Shown here piece after piece: positions 28,887-37,267 of a DNA stretch of 64,000 nt. How positions within the stretch are numbered: position 1 is the stretch's first letter; every line of letters starts with the position of its first letter. This DNA comes from a virus, in IMG/VR virus record IMGVR_UViG_3300035204_001773, positions 1-64,000 of that record. One strand, written 5' to 3'. Below the pieces are notes generated by a model. It was not told the origin of the DNA, made no database searches, and saw nothing but the letters and a program-made list of their open reading frames with translations. A program made the position numbers and the translations under genes.

Positions 28887-29411
28887 ATGGCTCATTCACA
28901 ACAGATAGATTTTTGCCAGAAAGTACGGTTAAACTTTCCCTCTCATTTTAAAGATGTTAGAGTTCTAGACGCTGGTTCTCAAGATATAAATGGCAACAAT
29001 AGATACCTTTTTGAGAACTGTAACTACTTAGGGATAGATTTGGGCGAAGGCCCCAATGTCGATTTAGTTTGCGCAATGCACGAGCATGAACCCGAGGAAA
29101 AATACGATACGATAATCTCAACGGAAGCATTTGAGCACGATAAGAATTTCAAAGAAAGCGTGAGACATATTGTATATAGCCTACTAAAATCTGGAGGGTT
29201 ATTTCTTATGACTTGCGCTGCTCACGGTAGACCAGAACACGGCACTCACAATCACTCTTTTGTAGACTCACCATTCACGTTAGACTTCTATAAGAATAGA
29301 GGGCCGAAAGATTTCGCAGAAGCTCTAGATCTTGAAGAGGTCTTTTACAAATACGGCTTTGAATATAATGGGGATAGTCATGATTTATATTTCTGGGGAC
29401 TAAAGCACTAA
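28887..29411 (+). CDS. Class I SAM-dependent methyltransferase
   Basis: The 174-aa protein has motif I as VRVLDAGSQDINGNN, then YLGIDLGEGPNVD, YDTIISTEAFEHD and LLKSGGLFLMTCA. It is a Methyltransf_11-like enzyme with a His-rich loop (HGTHNHSF). The acceptor is unknown. It ends 4 nt into the convergent signal peptidase gene. Confidence 0.75.
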   Translation: MAHSQQIDFCQKVRLNFPSHFKDVRVLDAGSQDINGNNRYLFENCNYLGIDLGEGPNVDLVCAMHEHEPEEKYDTIISTEAFEHDKNFKESVRHIVYSLLKSGGLFLMTCAAHGRPEHGTHNHSFVDSPFTLDFYKNRGPKDFAEALDLEEVFYKYGFEYNGDSHDLYFWGLKH

Positions 29412-29902
29412 TCAACGTTCAGCACTCTACCCACAATTTCATCATAAAAATAGAGGCCATGCACAGAGTCTTCTCTATTGTCTCCGATTATATAATACAT
29501 ATCATAAGGTATTTCTTGCGGGTACATGTCAAAGGTCTCATGATCAAACCATCCATACCCACATAAATCGTCAACCAAACCCTCTCCGTCAATAAGAAGA
29601 AAGCCGTCTACAACGCTAATCGTTTCCCCCGGTAAACCAATTATCCTTTTAGTTAAGAAGTCCCTTTCGATAGAGTCGTAAGCGACTACTACATCATACC
29701 TTTGCGGTTGAAAATCTGAATCGTAAAAATCAATCCCAATAAGTAATAATTTATTACCCATAGTTGGAGACATACTTTCTCCACGGCTATATATTAATTT
29801 AAAATTATCATGAAAGTAATAACCAAACAACGCTATTACAATCAAGATTCTAAAGAGGGTCCACTTAAGGCTGCTTCCTATTAATATCTTTTTAAAATTC
29901 AT
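29408..29902 (-). CDS. lepB: Signal peptidase I
   Basis: The 164-aa protein has one N-terminal membrane helix (about 15-30) and the S26 catalytic dyad: S43 in GESMSPTMG and K85 in FLTKRIIGLPGE. Box E is also present (YIIGDNREDS). It cleaves Sec signal peptides at the outer face of the inner membrane. It is shorter than most proteobacterial LepB and has one anchor. It could mature the phage's own secreted proteins in this window (protease, cytochrome). It overlaps the upstream glycosyltransferase by 11 nt. Confidence 0.88.
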   Translation of the reverse strand: MNFKKILIGSSLKWTLFRILIVIALFGYYFHDNFKLIYSRGESMSPTMGNKLLLIGIDFYDSDFQPQRYDVVVAYDSIERDFLTKRIIGLPGETISVVDGFLLIDGEGLVDDLCGYGWFDHETFDMYPQEIPYDMYYIIGDNREDSVHGLYFYDEIVGRVLNVD

Positions 29903-30695
29903 ATAATAACGGTTTCATTTTTTTGCAGAGCTCCGCGTAGCTCTTTTTCTTTTTTAAATGATCTATCCCATTAACGAGCTCTATTATATCACCGAAGTGC
30001 ACAAACTCTGAGTATAAATCGTCTAATTTTTTATCATAAGAAAAGGGAGATATTACCCCACACCCCGCGCTTAGAGCTTTATTAATCCTATGAGTAGCTA
30101 GGGGTGCCTCATTATAATAAGGTATGTTTAAAACCCACTTGGTCCTACGTAATATTTTAGAAATTTTTTCAGGCTCAACTAGGTTATAAGCTAGGTCAAA
30201 GTGGCAATTTAAATTAGGATACTCATCTCTTATTCTTTTTAAAATATTTAATCTATTTTCATTACTTGCTCCGGCGAAAAATACATCTATATCTCTACCC
30301 ATACTAACGCTTTTATTTTGTAAAAATTCAAAGGCGAATAACCCCTTCGCACAAACCTCATATCTTTCTTCCAACTTCTCCATATTCGAATAAGACCAAT
30401 CTAACACGGTATTTTCTTTCAGTAATGATACGTAACCACTCTCAGGACAGAACGCGCTGGATTCAATGTTCTCTGATTGGAATATTATATAATTTAAATT
30501 TAATTTCTCTTGATAATAACTGAGTAAGTCTGCCTGTTCATGAGAACCGAAAAAAAACACGACCTCCCCCTCCTCGAAGTCTTCTAGTAGGCATCGCGGC
30601 CATGTTGGGAAACCTAGATGCGCTTTCGTCCCTATTTTTTTTGCTAAAATTTCTGCATTTTCCCAAAAAATTTCCTTCACCGCGATGATCTGCAT
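29892..30695 (-). CDS. Glycosyltransferase-like protein (GT-B, family 1-type)
   Basis: The 267-aa protein has DIDVFFAGASNENRLNILKR followed by KWVLNIPYYNEAPLATHRIN and ALSAGCGVISPFSYD. This is the C-terminal nucleotide-sugar-binding pattern of the Glyco_trans_1_2-type proteins, with an N-terminal domain that is less typical. A TATAAT box (30706-30701) lies only 5 nt before the ATG. Confidence 0.6.
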   Translation of the reverse strand: MQIIAVKEIFWENAEILAKKIGTKAHLGFPTWPRCLLEDFEEGEVVFFFGSHEQADLLSYYQEKLNLNYIIFQSENIESSAFCPESGYVSLLKENTVLDWSYSNMEKLEERYEVCAKGLFAFEFLQNKSVSMGRDIDVFFAGASNENRLNILKRIRDEYPNLNCHFDLAYNLVEPEKISKILRRTKWVLNIPYYNEAPLATHRINKALSAGCGVISPFSYDKKLDDLYSEFVHFGDIIELVNGIDHLKKKKSYAELCKKMKPLLYEF

Positions 30696-30787
30696 GTGTT
30701 ATTATACCGAAAGATAAGTTTAATAATTAAACTAAAAAAAGAAAAAAAAAGATATCAAAAAATATACGAGTGTAATATAATATGGAC

Positions 30788-30820
30788 GACTCCTAGCTCC
30801 AGTTTGAGTAGGGGTCTTTT
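30788..30820 (+). terminator. Terminator-like or attenuator hairpin before a small ORF
   Basis: An 8-bp stem (GACTCCTA/TAGGGGTC, one wobble) is followed by TTTT and ends 3 nt before the ATG of the 56-aa gene. A TATAAT-like box lies just upstream (about 30775-30780). It could attenuate or control translation of the small gene, or end a very short leader RNA. Confidence 0.5.
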
Positions 30821-30823
30821 ATT

Positions 30824-30994
30824 ATGAAAGCATTACTATTAAAGCATCTAAAGAGTTACGATTCTTGGACCGCATTAACCCTTTTGGGATTTGGTTTACT
30901 TTTGCAATCAGCAATTGTTTGCCCCTTGGTCGCAGTAACTTGGTTAGCATGGGGTATCGGGGGTATTCGCCTTCTGAGATCTCACAATAGCTAA
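30824..30994 (+). CDS. Small membrane protein, 56 aa
   Basis: The product starts MKALLLKHLKSYDSW, then has two hydrophobic stretches with Gly (about 17-32 and 33-48) and a short basic end. It is flanked by hairpin-T structures on both sides, so it is a discrete single-gene unit. Small phage membrane proteins of this type can be holins or exclusion factors; nothing decides here. Confidence 0.55.
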   Translation: MKALLLKHLKSYDSWTALTLLGFGLLLQSAIVCPLVAVTWLAWGIGGIRLLRSHNS

Positions 30995-31020
30995 AAAATA
31001 GCTTATATTAACAAAAAAAC

Positions 31021-31054
31021 AACCCTTTCTTCCCTAATTGGAGGAGGGGTTTTC
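31021..31054 (+). terminator. Rho-independent terminator after the 56-aa gene
   Basis: A 12-bp stem with G-U wobbles (AACCCTTTCTTC with GGAGGAGGGGTT) is followed by TTTTC. It lies 27 nt past the stop. Confidence 0.65.
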
Positions 31055-31059
31055 TTTGT

Positions 31060-31407
31060 TTGCGTGTAAATAAAGACGTGAACGCTAAAGGGTACAAGTA
31101 CGAATTTATAGGTAAATTAATTGATAAAATTATAAGCCTTAAAAAACTCGCCAAAGAGAATAATCAAATTCTTTTAGTGTCCGAAACCGTATCTGAAGAT
31201 TTATTTATCATTACAAACCAAGATAATGTGGGCATCATAGGGGTAAATAAATCTGGATCAATAGATACCTATAAAGTAAATGTTAAAAAATGGATATGGG
31301 CAGAGCAAGAAGGCTTTCACCCCTCAGAAATACTATCCAAACTGTTAGCTGATATTCTTGAACCCTGCCTTATGGAAGAATTCGAAAGGCATATAATTAT
31401 TTCTTAA
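31060..31407 (+). CDS. Hypothetical protein, about 115 aa, start uncertain
   Basis: The frame opens with TTG at 31060 (GTG at 31078 is an alternative), directly after the terminator. The product has a helical first half (LIDKIISLKKLAKENN) and beta-like strands (QILLVSETV, DLFIITNQDNVGIIGV). It is 3 nt from the next gene. It is not recognised. Confidence 0.5.
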   Translation: MRVNKDVNAKGYKYEFIGKLIDKIISLKKLAKENNQILLVSETVSEDLFIITNQDNVGIIGVNKSGSIDTYKVNVKKWIWAEQEGFHPSEILSKLLADILEPCLMEEFERHIIIS

Positions 31408-31410
31408 AAA

Positions 31411-31722
31411 ATGACGGACCTTGGTGTAAATAATAGCATGGACTACCAAATTCTTGTTAACATAGCAGTAGGCGTGGTTACATTAATGGGCGGATGGGTT
31501 TTTAAGATGCTCTTAGGTCACATTAACGAAATCAAAGAAGAACATAATGACTTAATGGTCAAGCACCACGCGGATGTTGAAAAAATATCCTCCAAATATA
31601 CCGACCTTGCCCTGTCTCTCCCCGAAAAATACGTTAGTAAAGACGACTTTAAAATGTTTTCAGAACGAATGAATGACAGATTTGATCGTCTAGAAGAGAA
31701 GATAGACCGTTTAAAAAAATAA
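31411..31722 (+). CDS. Membrane-anchored coiled-coil protein, 103 aa (holin/XhlA-like layout)
   Basis: One membrane helix (about residues 12-35, ILVNIAVGVVTLMGGWVFKML) precedes a long coiled coil (HINEIKEEHNDLMVKHHA, MNDRFDRLEEKIDRLKK). The order TM then coiled coil, or the reverse, is common in phage haemolysin/XhlA-type and spanin proteins. A role in lysis is possible but unproven. Confidence 0.55.
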   Translation: MTDLGVNNSMDYQILVNIAVGVVTLMGGWVFKMLLGHINEIKEEHNDLMVKHHADVEKISSKYTDLALSLPEKYVSKDDFKMFSERMNDRFDRLEEKIDRLKK

Positions 31723-31728
31723 CTCATT

Positions 31729-32511
31729 ATGAAACTTAACCTTCCCAATGTTACATTGGTTGGGGTTGAAGGGGTAGAAAGTAAATTAGACAAATATTTG
31801 TTTGCAGCGGAACAATGCTGCAAGAATATAGACTTTAAAGAAGTAAAGCTTTTATCCCACTTAGACCTCAATCACTCATCTCAGATAAAAATCAAAGAAC
31901 TAACAAACGTTTCTCAATATTCTTTATTCATGTTTGAAGAGCTTTATAAATATATAGATACAGACTTCATGATGATTTTTCAAAGCGATGGATTTATTTT
32001 GAATCATGAAGCGTGGGACGACACATTCTTAGAATACGATTACGTAGGGGCTCCTTGGTTCGATGGGGTAGTCGGCAATGGCGGGTTCTCTTTGCGTTCT
32101 ACGAAGCTCATGGACCTCGCTTCTAAAATAGATTTTCCATCAGCCCAAGAATTCCTCACGACACATGCCGGGGGGATTTTTGAGGAAGCTGGAACATTAT
32201 CACAAAACGGATCTTTCACCCCAAGGGAAGATGCTACGCCTCCAGAATTAGTAGCGGAAGATCATTTAATTTGTAGAACTTATGCGGAGTATTTAAAAGA
32301 AAGGGGTATGAAATTTGCGCCTGAAAAATTAGCAATGAAGTTTTCTCTAGAGCACAACTGGGGTCACCCATATATATGGGAAGGGCAATTTGGTTTTCAT
32401 AACGATAAGATAACAGACATCTCTAATTGGGAAGAATATAAAAGGTTTAAAGAAATCGGGGACAATACAACGAACGAGCACCAGAAGCCTTCTTCTTTTA
32501 TTCTGCCTTAA
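31729..32511 (+). CDS. DUF5672-type glycosyltransferase-like protein
   Basis: The 260-aa protein has the DUF5672 pattern: MMIFQSDGFIL, FLEYDYVGAPW, VGNGGFSLRSTKLMD, an acidic AEDHLICRTY and FAPEKLAMKFSLEH near the end. Members are putative glycosyltransferases in polysaccharide loci. Its 3' end overlaps the convergent lipoprotein gene by 14 nt. Confidence 0.7.
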   Translation: MKLNLPNVTLVGVEGVESKLDKYLFAAEQCCKNIDFKEVKLLSHLDLNHSSQIKIKELTNVSQYSLFMFEELYKYIDTDFMMIFQSDGFILNHEAWDDTFLEYDYVGAPWFDGVVGNGGFSLRSTKLMDLASKIDFPSAQEFLTTHAGGIFEEAGTLSQNGSFTPREDATPPELVAEDHLICRTYAEYLKERGMKFAPEKLAMKFSLEHNWGHPYIWEGQFGFHNDKITDISNWEEYKRFKEIGDNTTNEHQKPSSFILP

Positions 32512-33037
32512 ACAGGTAGATTGGCCCTATATTAGTAGTCTTACCGTACCATTTTTTTATAGTTTCTACATCATAATAAGGAAAGCATATCCAATGGAAC
32601 TCTCCCTCTAATGCTTTGCCTCTCACCAAAATTATAGCTATATCCCCTTCTTTTAATTCATTAATATCTTTTAAAGATACCGGAACAAACCCATAGTCTT
32701 TTGCCATGCTTCTAATTTCAGATGGCCAAGTTATACATACAGCATTCCTGTTTAGTATAGATAACCCAGTTCTGCTGCTGTTACCTTTCTTTTGTATAGC
32801 TCGACTTATCTCTTCGGAAGAAATTCCTCTTACAAAAGCTATTCCATTTTCTCTATAAAATATTTCGAAAGCCCTCTTAAGAGACTTGGGGCCACAACCA
32901 TCAAAATGCTTAATATAAAAACCATCTACTGTTTTGGCTGGGGGATTCAGTATACCACAACTAGAAAACAGAGACAAAGGAAGCAACGCAAAGGAGATAG
33001 AGAAAACTTTAGAAATGTTTTTTACACACTTCATCAT
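32498..33037 (-). CDS. Lipoprotein with C39-like cysteine-peptidase features
   Basis: The 179-aa protein has an N-terminal signal with a lipobox-like SLFSSCG (Cys about 27). The mature part has DGCGPKSLKRAFEIF, like the catalytic Cys helix of C39/papain-like peptidases. EGEFHWICFPYYD follows about 90 residues later and would hold the catalytic His and a following Asp. A peptidase anchored in the envelope is plausible. It is the last gene in a minus-strand run of three membrane genes. The catalytic assignment is tentative. Confidence 0.55.
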   Translation of the reverse strand: MMKCVKNISKVFSISFALLPLSLFSSCGILNPPAKTVDGFYIKHFDGCGPKSLKRAFEIFYRENGIAFVRGISSEEISRAIQKKGNSSRTGLSILNRNAVCITWPSEIRSMAKDYGFVPVSLKDINELKEGDIAIILVRGKALEGEFHWICFPYYDVETIKKWYGKTTNIGPIYLFKAE

Positions 33038-33291
33038 AGCAACAAAAGCCTAGCGATTAAAAAAGCTAAAAGGACCCCTATCGCGCTGGATAAGCATATC
33101 GCTAAATAGAACCTAACACTATGCGGCGAAGATTTTTCTTTAAGGCGCTTATTGGGTATTTTCATATCCGCTTTTTTCTTTGGGTCTCTGTCTTTAATTA
33201 TCCAGACTACGTCATCTTCGTCTTGATACCACCATGTTGTACGAGTCCCTTTCCACCAGTATGCATTTTTATCTAGTTTAGTTAGCTTCAT
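33034..33291 (-). CDS. Membrane protein, 85 aa
   Basis: The start is placed at the ATG at 33291 (MKLTKLDKNAYWWKG), which overlaps the coiled-coil gene by 14 nt. A Trp-rich beta-like segment (YWWKGTRTTWWYQDEDDVVW) is followed by a basic linker and a C-terminal membrane helix (about 62-85). It is C-tail anchored. Function unknown. Confidence 0.55.
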   Translation of the reverse strand: MKLTKLDKNAYWWKGTRTTWWYQDEDDVVWIIKDRDPKKKADMKIPNKRLKEKSSPHSVRFYLAICLSSAIGVLLAFLIARLLLL

Positions 33292-33718
33292 ATATAGCCC
33301 ATTTTCTTGGGTCCACTGGGGTGGGAGGGATCCATTTCTGGAGCTTCTCAAGCAAATCTTTTATAGCCTTGTCTTGTAGATAGATAATTTCCTTAGCTCT
33401 ATCTAACACCTTGCGCTGTTCAATAATCATCTGTCCCTGAGAACTTATGATTTCTTCTCGTTGCCTTAGAGCCTCTCCTTGTAAAGTTATTATTTCTGTT
33501 GCCACTTTTAAGTCTTGTTCTAAAAGAGCTTTTTCTTTGCTCCATTGTTTTAAATCTGCATTATGCTGGCTAGCTTGATAAGCTAAAACAGACAAGAAAA
33601 GTAGAAAAGAAATTAGGAATATATATATACATTTCTCATGTTTTATAACGATAAGGCCGAGATTATCACGAATTTTTCCACAACCTGTTTTTATTTTGCT
33701 CCACACATTATACTTCAT
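33278..33718 (-). CDS. Membrane-anchored coiled-coil protein, i-spanin-like layout
   Basis: The start is placed at the ATG at 33718, overlapping the previous stop (ATGA), giving 146 aa. One membrane helix (about 31-48, YIFLISFLLFLSVLAYQA) is followed by about 80 residues of periplasmic coiled coil with repeats (LRQREEIISSQGQMIIEQR, AKEIIYLQDKAIKDLLEKL). This is the topology of inner-membrane spanins. With the adjacent lipoprotein gene it could form an outer-membrane disruption pair; no endolysin is seen nearby. Confidence 0.6.
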   Translation of the reverse strand: MKYNVWSKIKTGCGKIRDNLGLIVIKHEKCIYIFLISFLLFLSVLAYQASQHNADLKQWSKEKALLEQDLKVATEIITLQGEALRQREEIISSQGQMIIEQRKVLDRAKEIIYLQDKAIKDLLEKLQKWIPPTPVDPRKWAIYEAN

Positions 33719-33969
33719 GAACACCTTTCTAAAGTAGCCATGCCGATGAAGAATACAAGTATCAAACCGAATGAGATACTTAAGTATACTATCTTAAATA
33801 TTCTTTCAAACTTCCTCGCCTCGACCAACTTCGATATTCCCGACTTTTTACTCATCGTTTTAAACGCTTCGTCTACCTGACCCCTTGTCGGGAGATGTAA
33901 GTCAGGCGGCGTTGGGTTAGGGCTCCCACTTGAGGGTTTCAGCTTCACCTTTGGTTTTTTGTGCCTCAT
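33715..33969 (-). CDS. Small membrane protein, 84 aa
   Basis: The start is placed at the ATG at 33969 (MRHKKPKVKLKPSSG). A basic, Pro-rich cytoplasmic end is followed by a helix (DEAFKTMSKK) and a C-terminal membrane helix (about 62-80). It heads the minus-strand envelope cassette. Function unknown. Confidence 0.55.
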   Translation of the reverse strand: MRHKKPKVKLKPSSGSPNPTPPDLHLPTRGQVDEAFKTMSKKSGISKLVEARKFERIFKIVYLSISFGLILVFFIGMATLERCS

Positions 33970-34069
33970 GATCTTCAACCTTCAATTTACAGAGGTGCAA
34001 TACGCATACAACAATAGAAATAATTACTAAAACGAATATATCATTATCTGAATTATGGCTTTTGTTCAC
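33917..34069 (-). CDS. Possible 50-aa membrane peptide overlapping the next gene
   Basis: A GTG-started frame (MNKSHNSDNDIFVLVIISIV) gives one membrane helix and an acidic tail that overlaps the 84-aa gene in another frame by 53 nt. The AAGGAG sits too close to the GTG. Overlapping small membrane frames are known in lysis cassettes, but this one may be chance. Confidence 0.3.
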   Translation of the reverse strand: MNKSHNSDNDIFVLVIISIVVCVLHLCKLKVEDHEAQKTKGEAETLKWEP

Positions 34070-34139
34070 TCCTTTATCACAACCCTTTCACTAATTATTA
34101 CACTTTTCTAAATATTTTTTCCGTTTTACTGTCTGATTA

Positions 34140-35114
34140 ATGATGACTAATGCGGATGAAATTGTTGATTTTTACAAAAATAACGAAGAATTACTAAATA
34201 CCCAAAAGGAAAAGGTGCCAGATGGAGTTGCCCTCTTCGTCCCTGATAATTGTGCTTTTATAAACTCGAACACGGGCCTAGGAGATATCCTATCTGTTTT
34301 TCACTTACCTAAATTTTTCAAAGAACACGGTTTCAACTCCTGTATACATAGCCCCAACACGGAATACTTCGATCTGCTTAGTAAGTATAATAAAGATGTA
34401 GAACTTCTTGATGAGGACTTAGCATGCATTAGGGTTGAAAATTTTCAATCTTTTTTCAACTTCGGCAGTGGTCATTTCTTTCAAAGGATACAAAAGGCTT
34501 GCGGATTTGAAATAGATATTAAACCTAAGCCAGATCTCTCGTTTGATACTGGACCTAGAGACGAGGGGCGCAAGCTTAAAGTAGCTATCAACTTCGAACC
34601 CGGAGCCTGCGTTGCTGAGCAAAAAGCGAAAATACATCCAAGGGCTAGGGAATTATATCCAGAACACAAAGACACAATTCAAAAATTCATTAACGATAAA
34701 ACGAACGAGTACGAATTTGTTGAGATAGGAAGAGTTTCATGTGAGTTCGAAAATGTTGAAAGTAAATGCGGCTTACCCATAGATAAATCTTTAGAAGAAA
34801 TGGCGTCTTGCGATTACTTCTTGGGAATGCATAGCGGCGTAATGCATCTCGCCGCAGCTTTAAATGTAAAATCTATAATTATATTAAATTTCCCCCCTGC
34901 TAACCAGATATACCTTCCCTGCTTAAGAGATTATAATTTACCGGATATTGATTGGTTGTACCCACAAAACGTTCATCTCCATGAAGATGACGAGGGAGAA
35001 CTCGTCAAACAATTATCTTACGACAACTTAGAAAGAGCTTTTCAGGGGGAGATATACCCACATTGGTCTGAAAAATATTTAGAATTAGTTAACGATAAAC
35101 AATTTGCCATATGA
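34140..35114 (+). CDS. GT9/heptosyltransferase-like glycosyltransferase
   Basis: The 324-aa protein has an N-terminal GT-B domain with SNTGLGDILSVFHLPKFF (the GDxL start typical of GT9). The C-terminal domain has MASCDYFLGMHSGVMHLAAAL, like the GT9 D-x-G-x-x-H-L-A-A segment. The preceding 170 nt (33970-34139) show AT-rich sequence without a good promoter. It overlaps gmd by 4 nt and probably acts on the same glycan. Confidence 0.7.
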   Translation: MMTNADEIVDFYKNNEELLNTQKEKVPDGVALFVPDNCAFINSNTGLGDILSVFHLPKFFKEHGFNSCIHSPNTEYFDLLSKYNKDVELLDEDLACIRVENFQSFFNFGSGHFFQRIQKACGFEIDIKPKPDLSFDTGPRDEGRKLKVAINFEPGACVAEQKAKIHPRARELYPEHKDTIQKFINDKTNEYEFVEIGRVSCEFENVESKCGLPIDKSLEEMASCDYFLGMHSGVMHLAAALNVKSIIILNFPPANQIYLPCLRDYNLPDIDWLYPQNVHLHEDDEGELVKQLSYDNLERAFQGEIYPHWSEKYLELVNDKQFAI

Positions 35115-36211
35115 AAAAAGTTTTGATAACCGGTATCCTTGGTCAAGACGGCGCAAACATGGCCGAGTTTCTACTTAAAGAAACTAATGACATTAAAGTT
35201 TACGGAATGATGCGGAGAAGTTCGAATCCTAATTTCGTAAATGCTACAAAATTTAAAGATCACCCTAGGTTTAAATTCGTTTACGGAGATCTAACTGACG
35301 ACGTAAGTATTGATTTACTCGTCGATAATATTCTCCCAGATTATCTAATTAATTTTGGAGCAAATTCCTTCGTCGGATGTTCATGGGACATGCCAGAACA
35401 AGTTATGGAAGTTAATACCCTTGGGGTTCTTCGTTGCTTAGAGTCCCTAAGAAAGTTTGCTCCATTTTGTCGATTTTATAGCGCGGGCAGTAGCGAAGAA
35501 TGGGGGAATGTAGATTATTCACCGCAAGATATAGAGCATCCAATTAAACCAAGGAGCCCATATGGGGCATCGAAAGCGGCTGCTCGTCACCTAGTTAAGG
35601 TATACAGGGAGTCTCATGATTTGTTTGCTGTTCATGGAATATTATTTAATCATGAAGGGACTAAAAGGGGAGAGGAATTTGTTACTAGAAAAATCACCAA
35701 GGGAGTAGCCAGAGTAAAGAGGGAAATAACAACTCATATTGAATCTGGACACCAAAGCAAAATAAATCCGATAGAGTTAGGAAATTTAGATTCAAAAAGA
35801 GATTGGAGCGACAGTGAAGACTTTGTGAAGGGCGTATGGCTCATGGTTAACCAAGAGAAACCAAAGGATTACATATTAGCCAGCGGAGAAACTCATTCTA
35901 TAAGAGAGTTCGTGGAATTAGCTTTTAAATATGCAGGTATCCGTGGATTCTGGAAAGGGCAAGGGTTAGAAGAAACCTACGGTTATGAAGACAAAAGCAA
36001 ATGGGTGACTCTGGTTAAAATAAACCCAGAGTTTTTTCGTCCAGCCGAAGTAAGCTTGTTACTGGGTGATTCTACCCCTATCAGAGAAGAATTGGGTTGG
36101 GTCCCTGATATTTCGTTTGACAATTTAGTAAAAAAGATGGTACAATGTGATATTGAATATGAAAACGCTAAATGTATTAACTCGCACCTCGGGTCGTCCA
36201 AAATTTTTTAA
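35111..36211 (+). CDS. gmd: GDP-mannose 4,6-dehydratase
   Basis: The 366-aa short-chain dehydrogenase has ITGILGQDGANMAEFLL (NADP site), FYGDLTDDV-type FVYGDLTDD, the active-site AGSSEEWG and YGASKAAARH (Tyr-x3-Lys), LFNHEGTKRGEEFVTRKI and LGNLDSKRDWSDSEDFV. The last two segments are diagnostic of Gmd. The catalytic SSELYG is changed to SSEEWG. The enzyme makes GDP-4-keto-6-deoxymannose, precursor of fucose, rhamnose and perosamine sugars. It overlaps the GT2 gene by 53 nt. Confidence 0.9.
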   Translation: MKKVLITGILGQDGANMAEFLLKETNDIKVYGMMRRSSNPNFVNATKFKDHPRFKFVYGDLTDDVSIDLLVDNILPDYLINFGANSFVGCSWDMPEQVMEVNTLGVLRCLESLRKFAPFCRFYSAGSSEEWGNVDYSPQDIEHPIKPRSPYGASKAAARHLVKVYRESHDLFAVHGILFNHEGTKRGEEFVTRKITKGVARVKREITTHIESGHQSKINPIELGNLDSKRDWSDSEDFVKGVWLMVNQEKPKDYILASGETHSIREFVELAFKYAGIRGFWKGQGLEETYGYEDKSKWVTLVKINPEFFRPAEVSLLLGDSTPIREELGWVPDISFDNLVKKMVQCDIEYENAKCINSHLGSSKIF

Positions 36212-36845
36212 ATTATGCAGGCAAAGCGTTGAGTCTCAGGATTACCCCAATTTAAAACATATACTTTTAGTAGACGATAAGCATCAAAACAATTACGTCT
36301 ATGATTACGAAGGTATAGATAAAATAATATCGATAGACTCTAGCAGCTTCGAACATTACGATCAGTATTTGAACGAAGCGCTAAAACAGCTTCCCAAAGG
36401 AGAACTATTTTGCGTAATGGATGACGATGATTTTTATACAAGATACGACTCTCTTTCTCGTGCCGTAAAGGCCTTGGGGGATAAGGACTTGGTCCTTTTC
36501 AGGGTAAAGGCTGCCTGCGCCACGGTGCCTTCTACAAATAGAATGACAGGAGAAAATAAATATTTAGAAGCGGGTGATTTTTCAATGCTTGGTTTCGTAA
36601 TGAAAACTGATTTTGCTCGCAATAAAAATGGTGCTTTAATAGAGTTTCCTGCTAGGCACGGGGGAGATTATGGCTTTATAAATCGCTGCGCGCAATCGAA
36701 TTTCGAAGGGAAACTAACAGAACGTAACTATTGGAACAATCCCAAGATATCTTGGCTCACAGAAGTCCTTGCGTCCACTCACCCTACTCAATCAATTGGA
36801 AATGGGGAATGCGAAGACCTGCGTCTTTCTCTAGATGGGCGATGA
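36159..36845 (+). CDS. GT2-like glycosyltransferase
   Basis: The start is placed at the ATG at 36159 (MKTLNVLTRTSGRPKFF), giving 228 aa inside the end of gmd. The GT-A N-terminal motif NVLTRTSGRP and the metal site CVMDDDDFY (DDDD, DxD-like) are clear. The acceptor is unknown. Its stop overlaps the start of the next gene (ATGA). Confidence 0.7.
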   Translation: MKTLNVLTRTSGRPKFFKLCRQSVESQDYPNLKHILLVDDKHQNNYVYDYEGIDKIISIDSSSFEHYDQYLNEALKQLPKGELFCVMDDDDFYTRYDSLSRAVKALGDKDLVLFRVKAACATVPSTNRMTGENKYLEAGDFSMLGFVMKTDFARNKNGALIEFPARHGGDYGFINRCAQSNFEGKLTERNYWNNPKISWLTEVLASTHPTQSIGNGECEDLRLSLDGR

Positions 36846-37267
36846 ACATTATGACTGAGCACTTTGATCATAGAAACCACGAGTTCTTTAAAAAGAACGG
36901 TTACAAGGCTAATATAAAATCAAAGCAGCAATATTTAGTGTGGTGTGTTATTGATAATCCGGAAAAGTGCTCTTGGCCCAAAGAAATAAAGATGGCCTCG
37001 AAACTTCTAAAAGACTATCCCGATTTAGCGTTTTGGAAAGCTGCGCCATCCTATTTTGAGTTTAAGCCTGCAAGCTTGGCTTATTGCCTGTCTATTATGG
37101 GGAATGCTATAGTGAAAAATTCTTACCCCATATTTCAAAGGCTAAAGAAAGTAAAACTTAAAGAAAAGAAGCGGGCAAGACTAACTGACGATACTATCGG
37201 TGAAGATATAAAAATAAATAAAAAACCAAAAAATGTTTTCGAATTTATAAGGAATAAAAATGGCTAG
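36842..37267 (+). CDS. Hypothetical protein upstream of recA, 141 aa
   Basis: The start is the ATG overlapping the GT2 stop. The product is helical and basic (HEFFKKNGYKANIKSKQQY, RLKKVKLKEKKRARL) with Trp-rich segments (EKCSWPKEIK, LAFWKAAPSYF). It overlaps the RecA-like gene by 8 nt, so a role in recombination or replication is possible from context only. Confidence 0.55.
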   Translation: MNIMTEHFDHRNHEFFKKNGYKANIKSKQQYLVWCVIDNPEKCSWPKEIKMASKLLKDYPDLAFWKAAPSYFEFKPASLAYCLSIMGNAIVKNSYPIFQRLKKVKLKEKKRARLTDDTIGEDIKINKKPKNVFEFIRNKNG

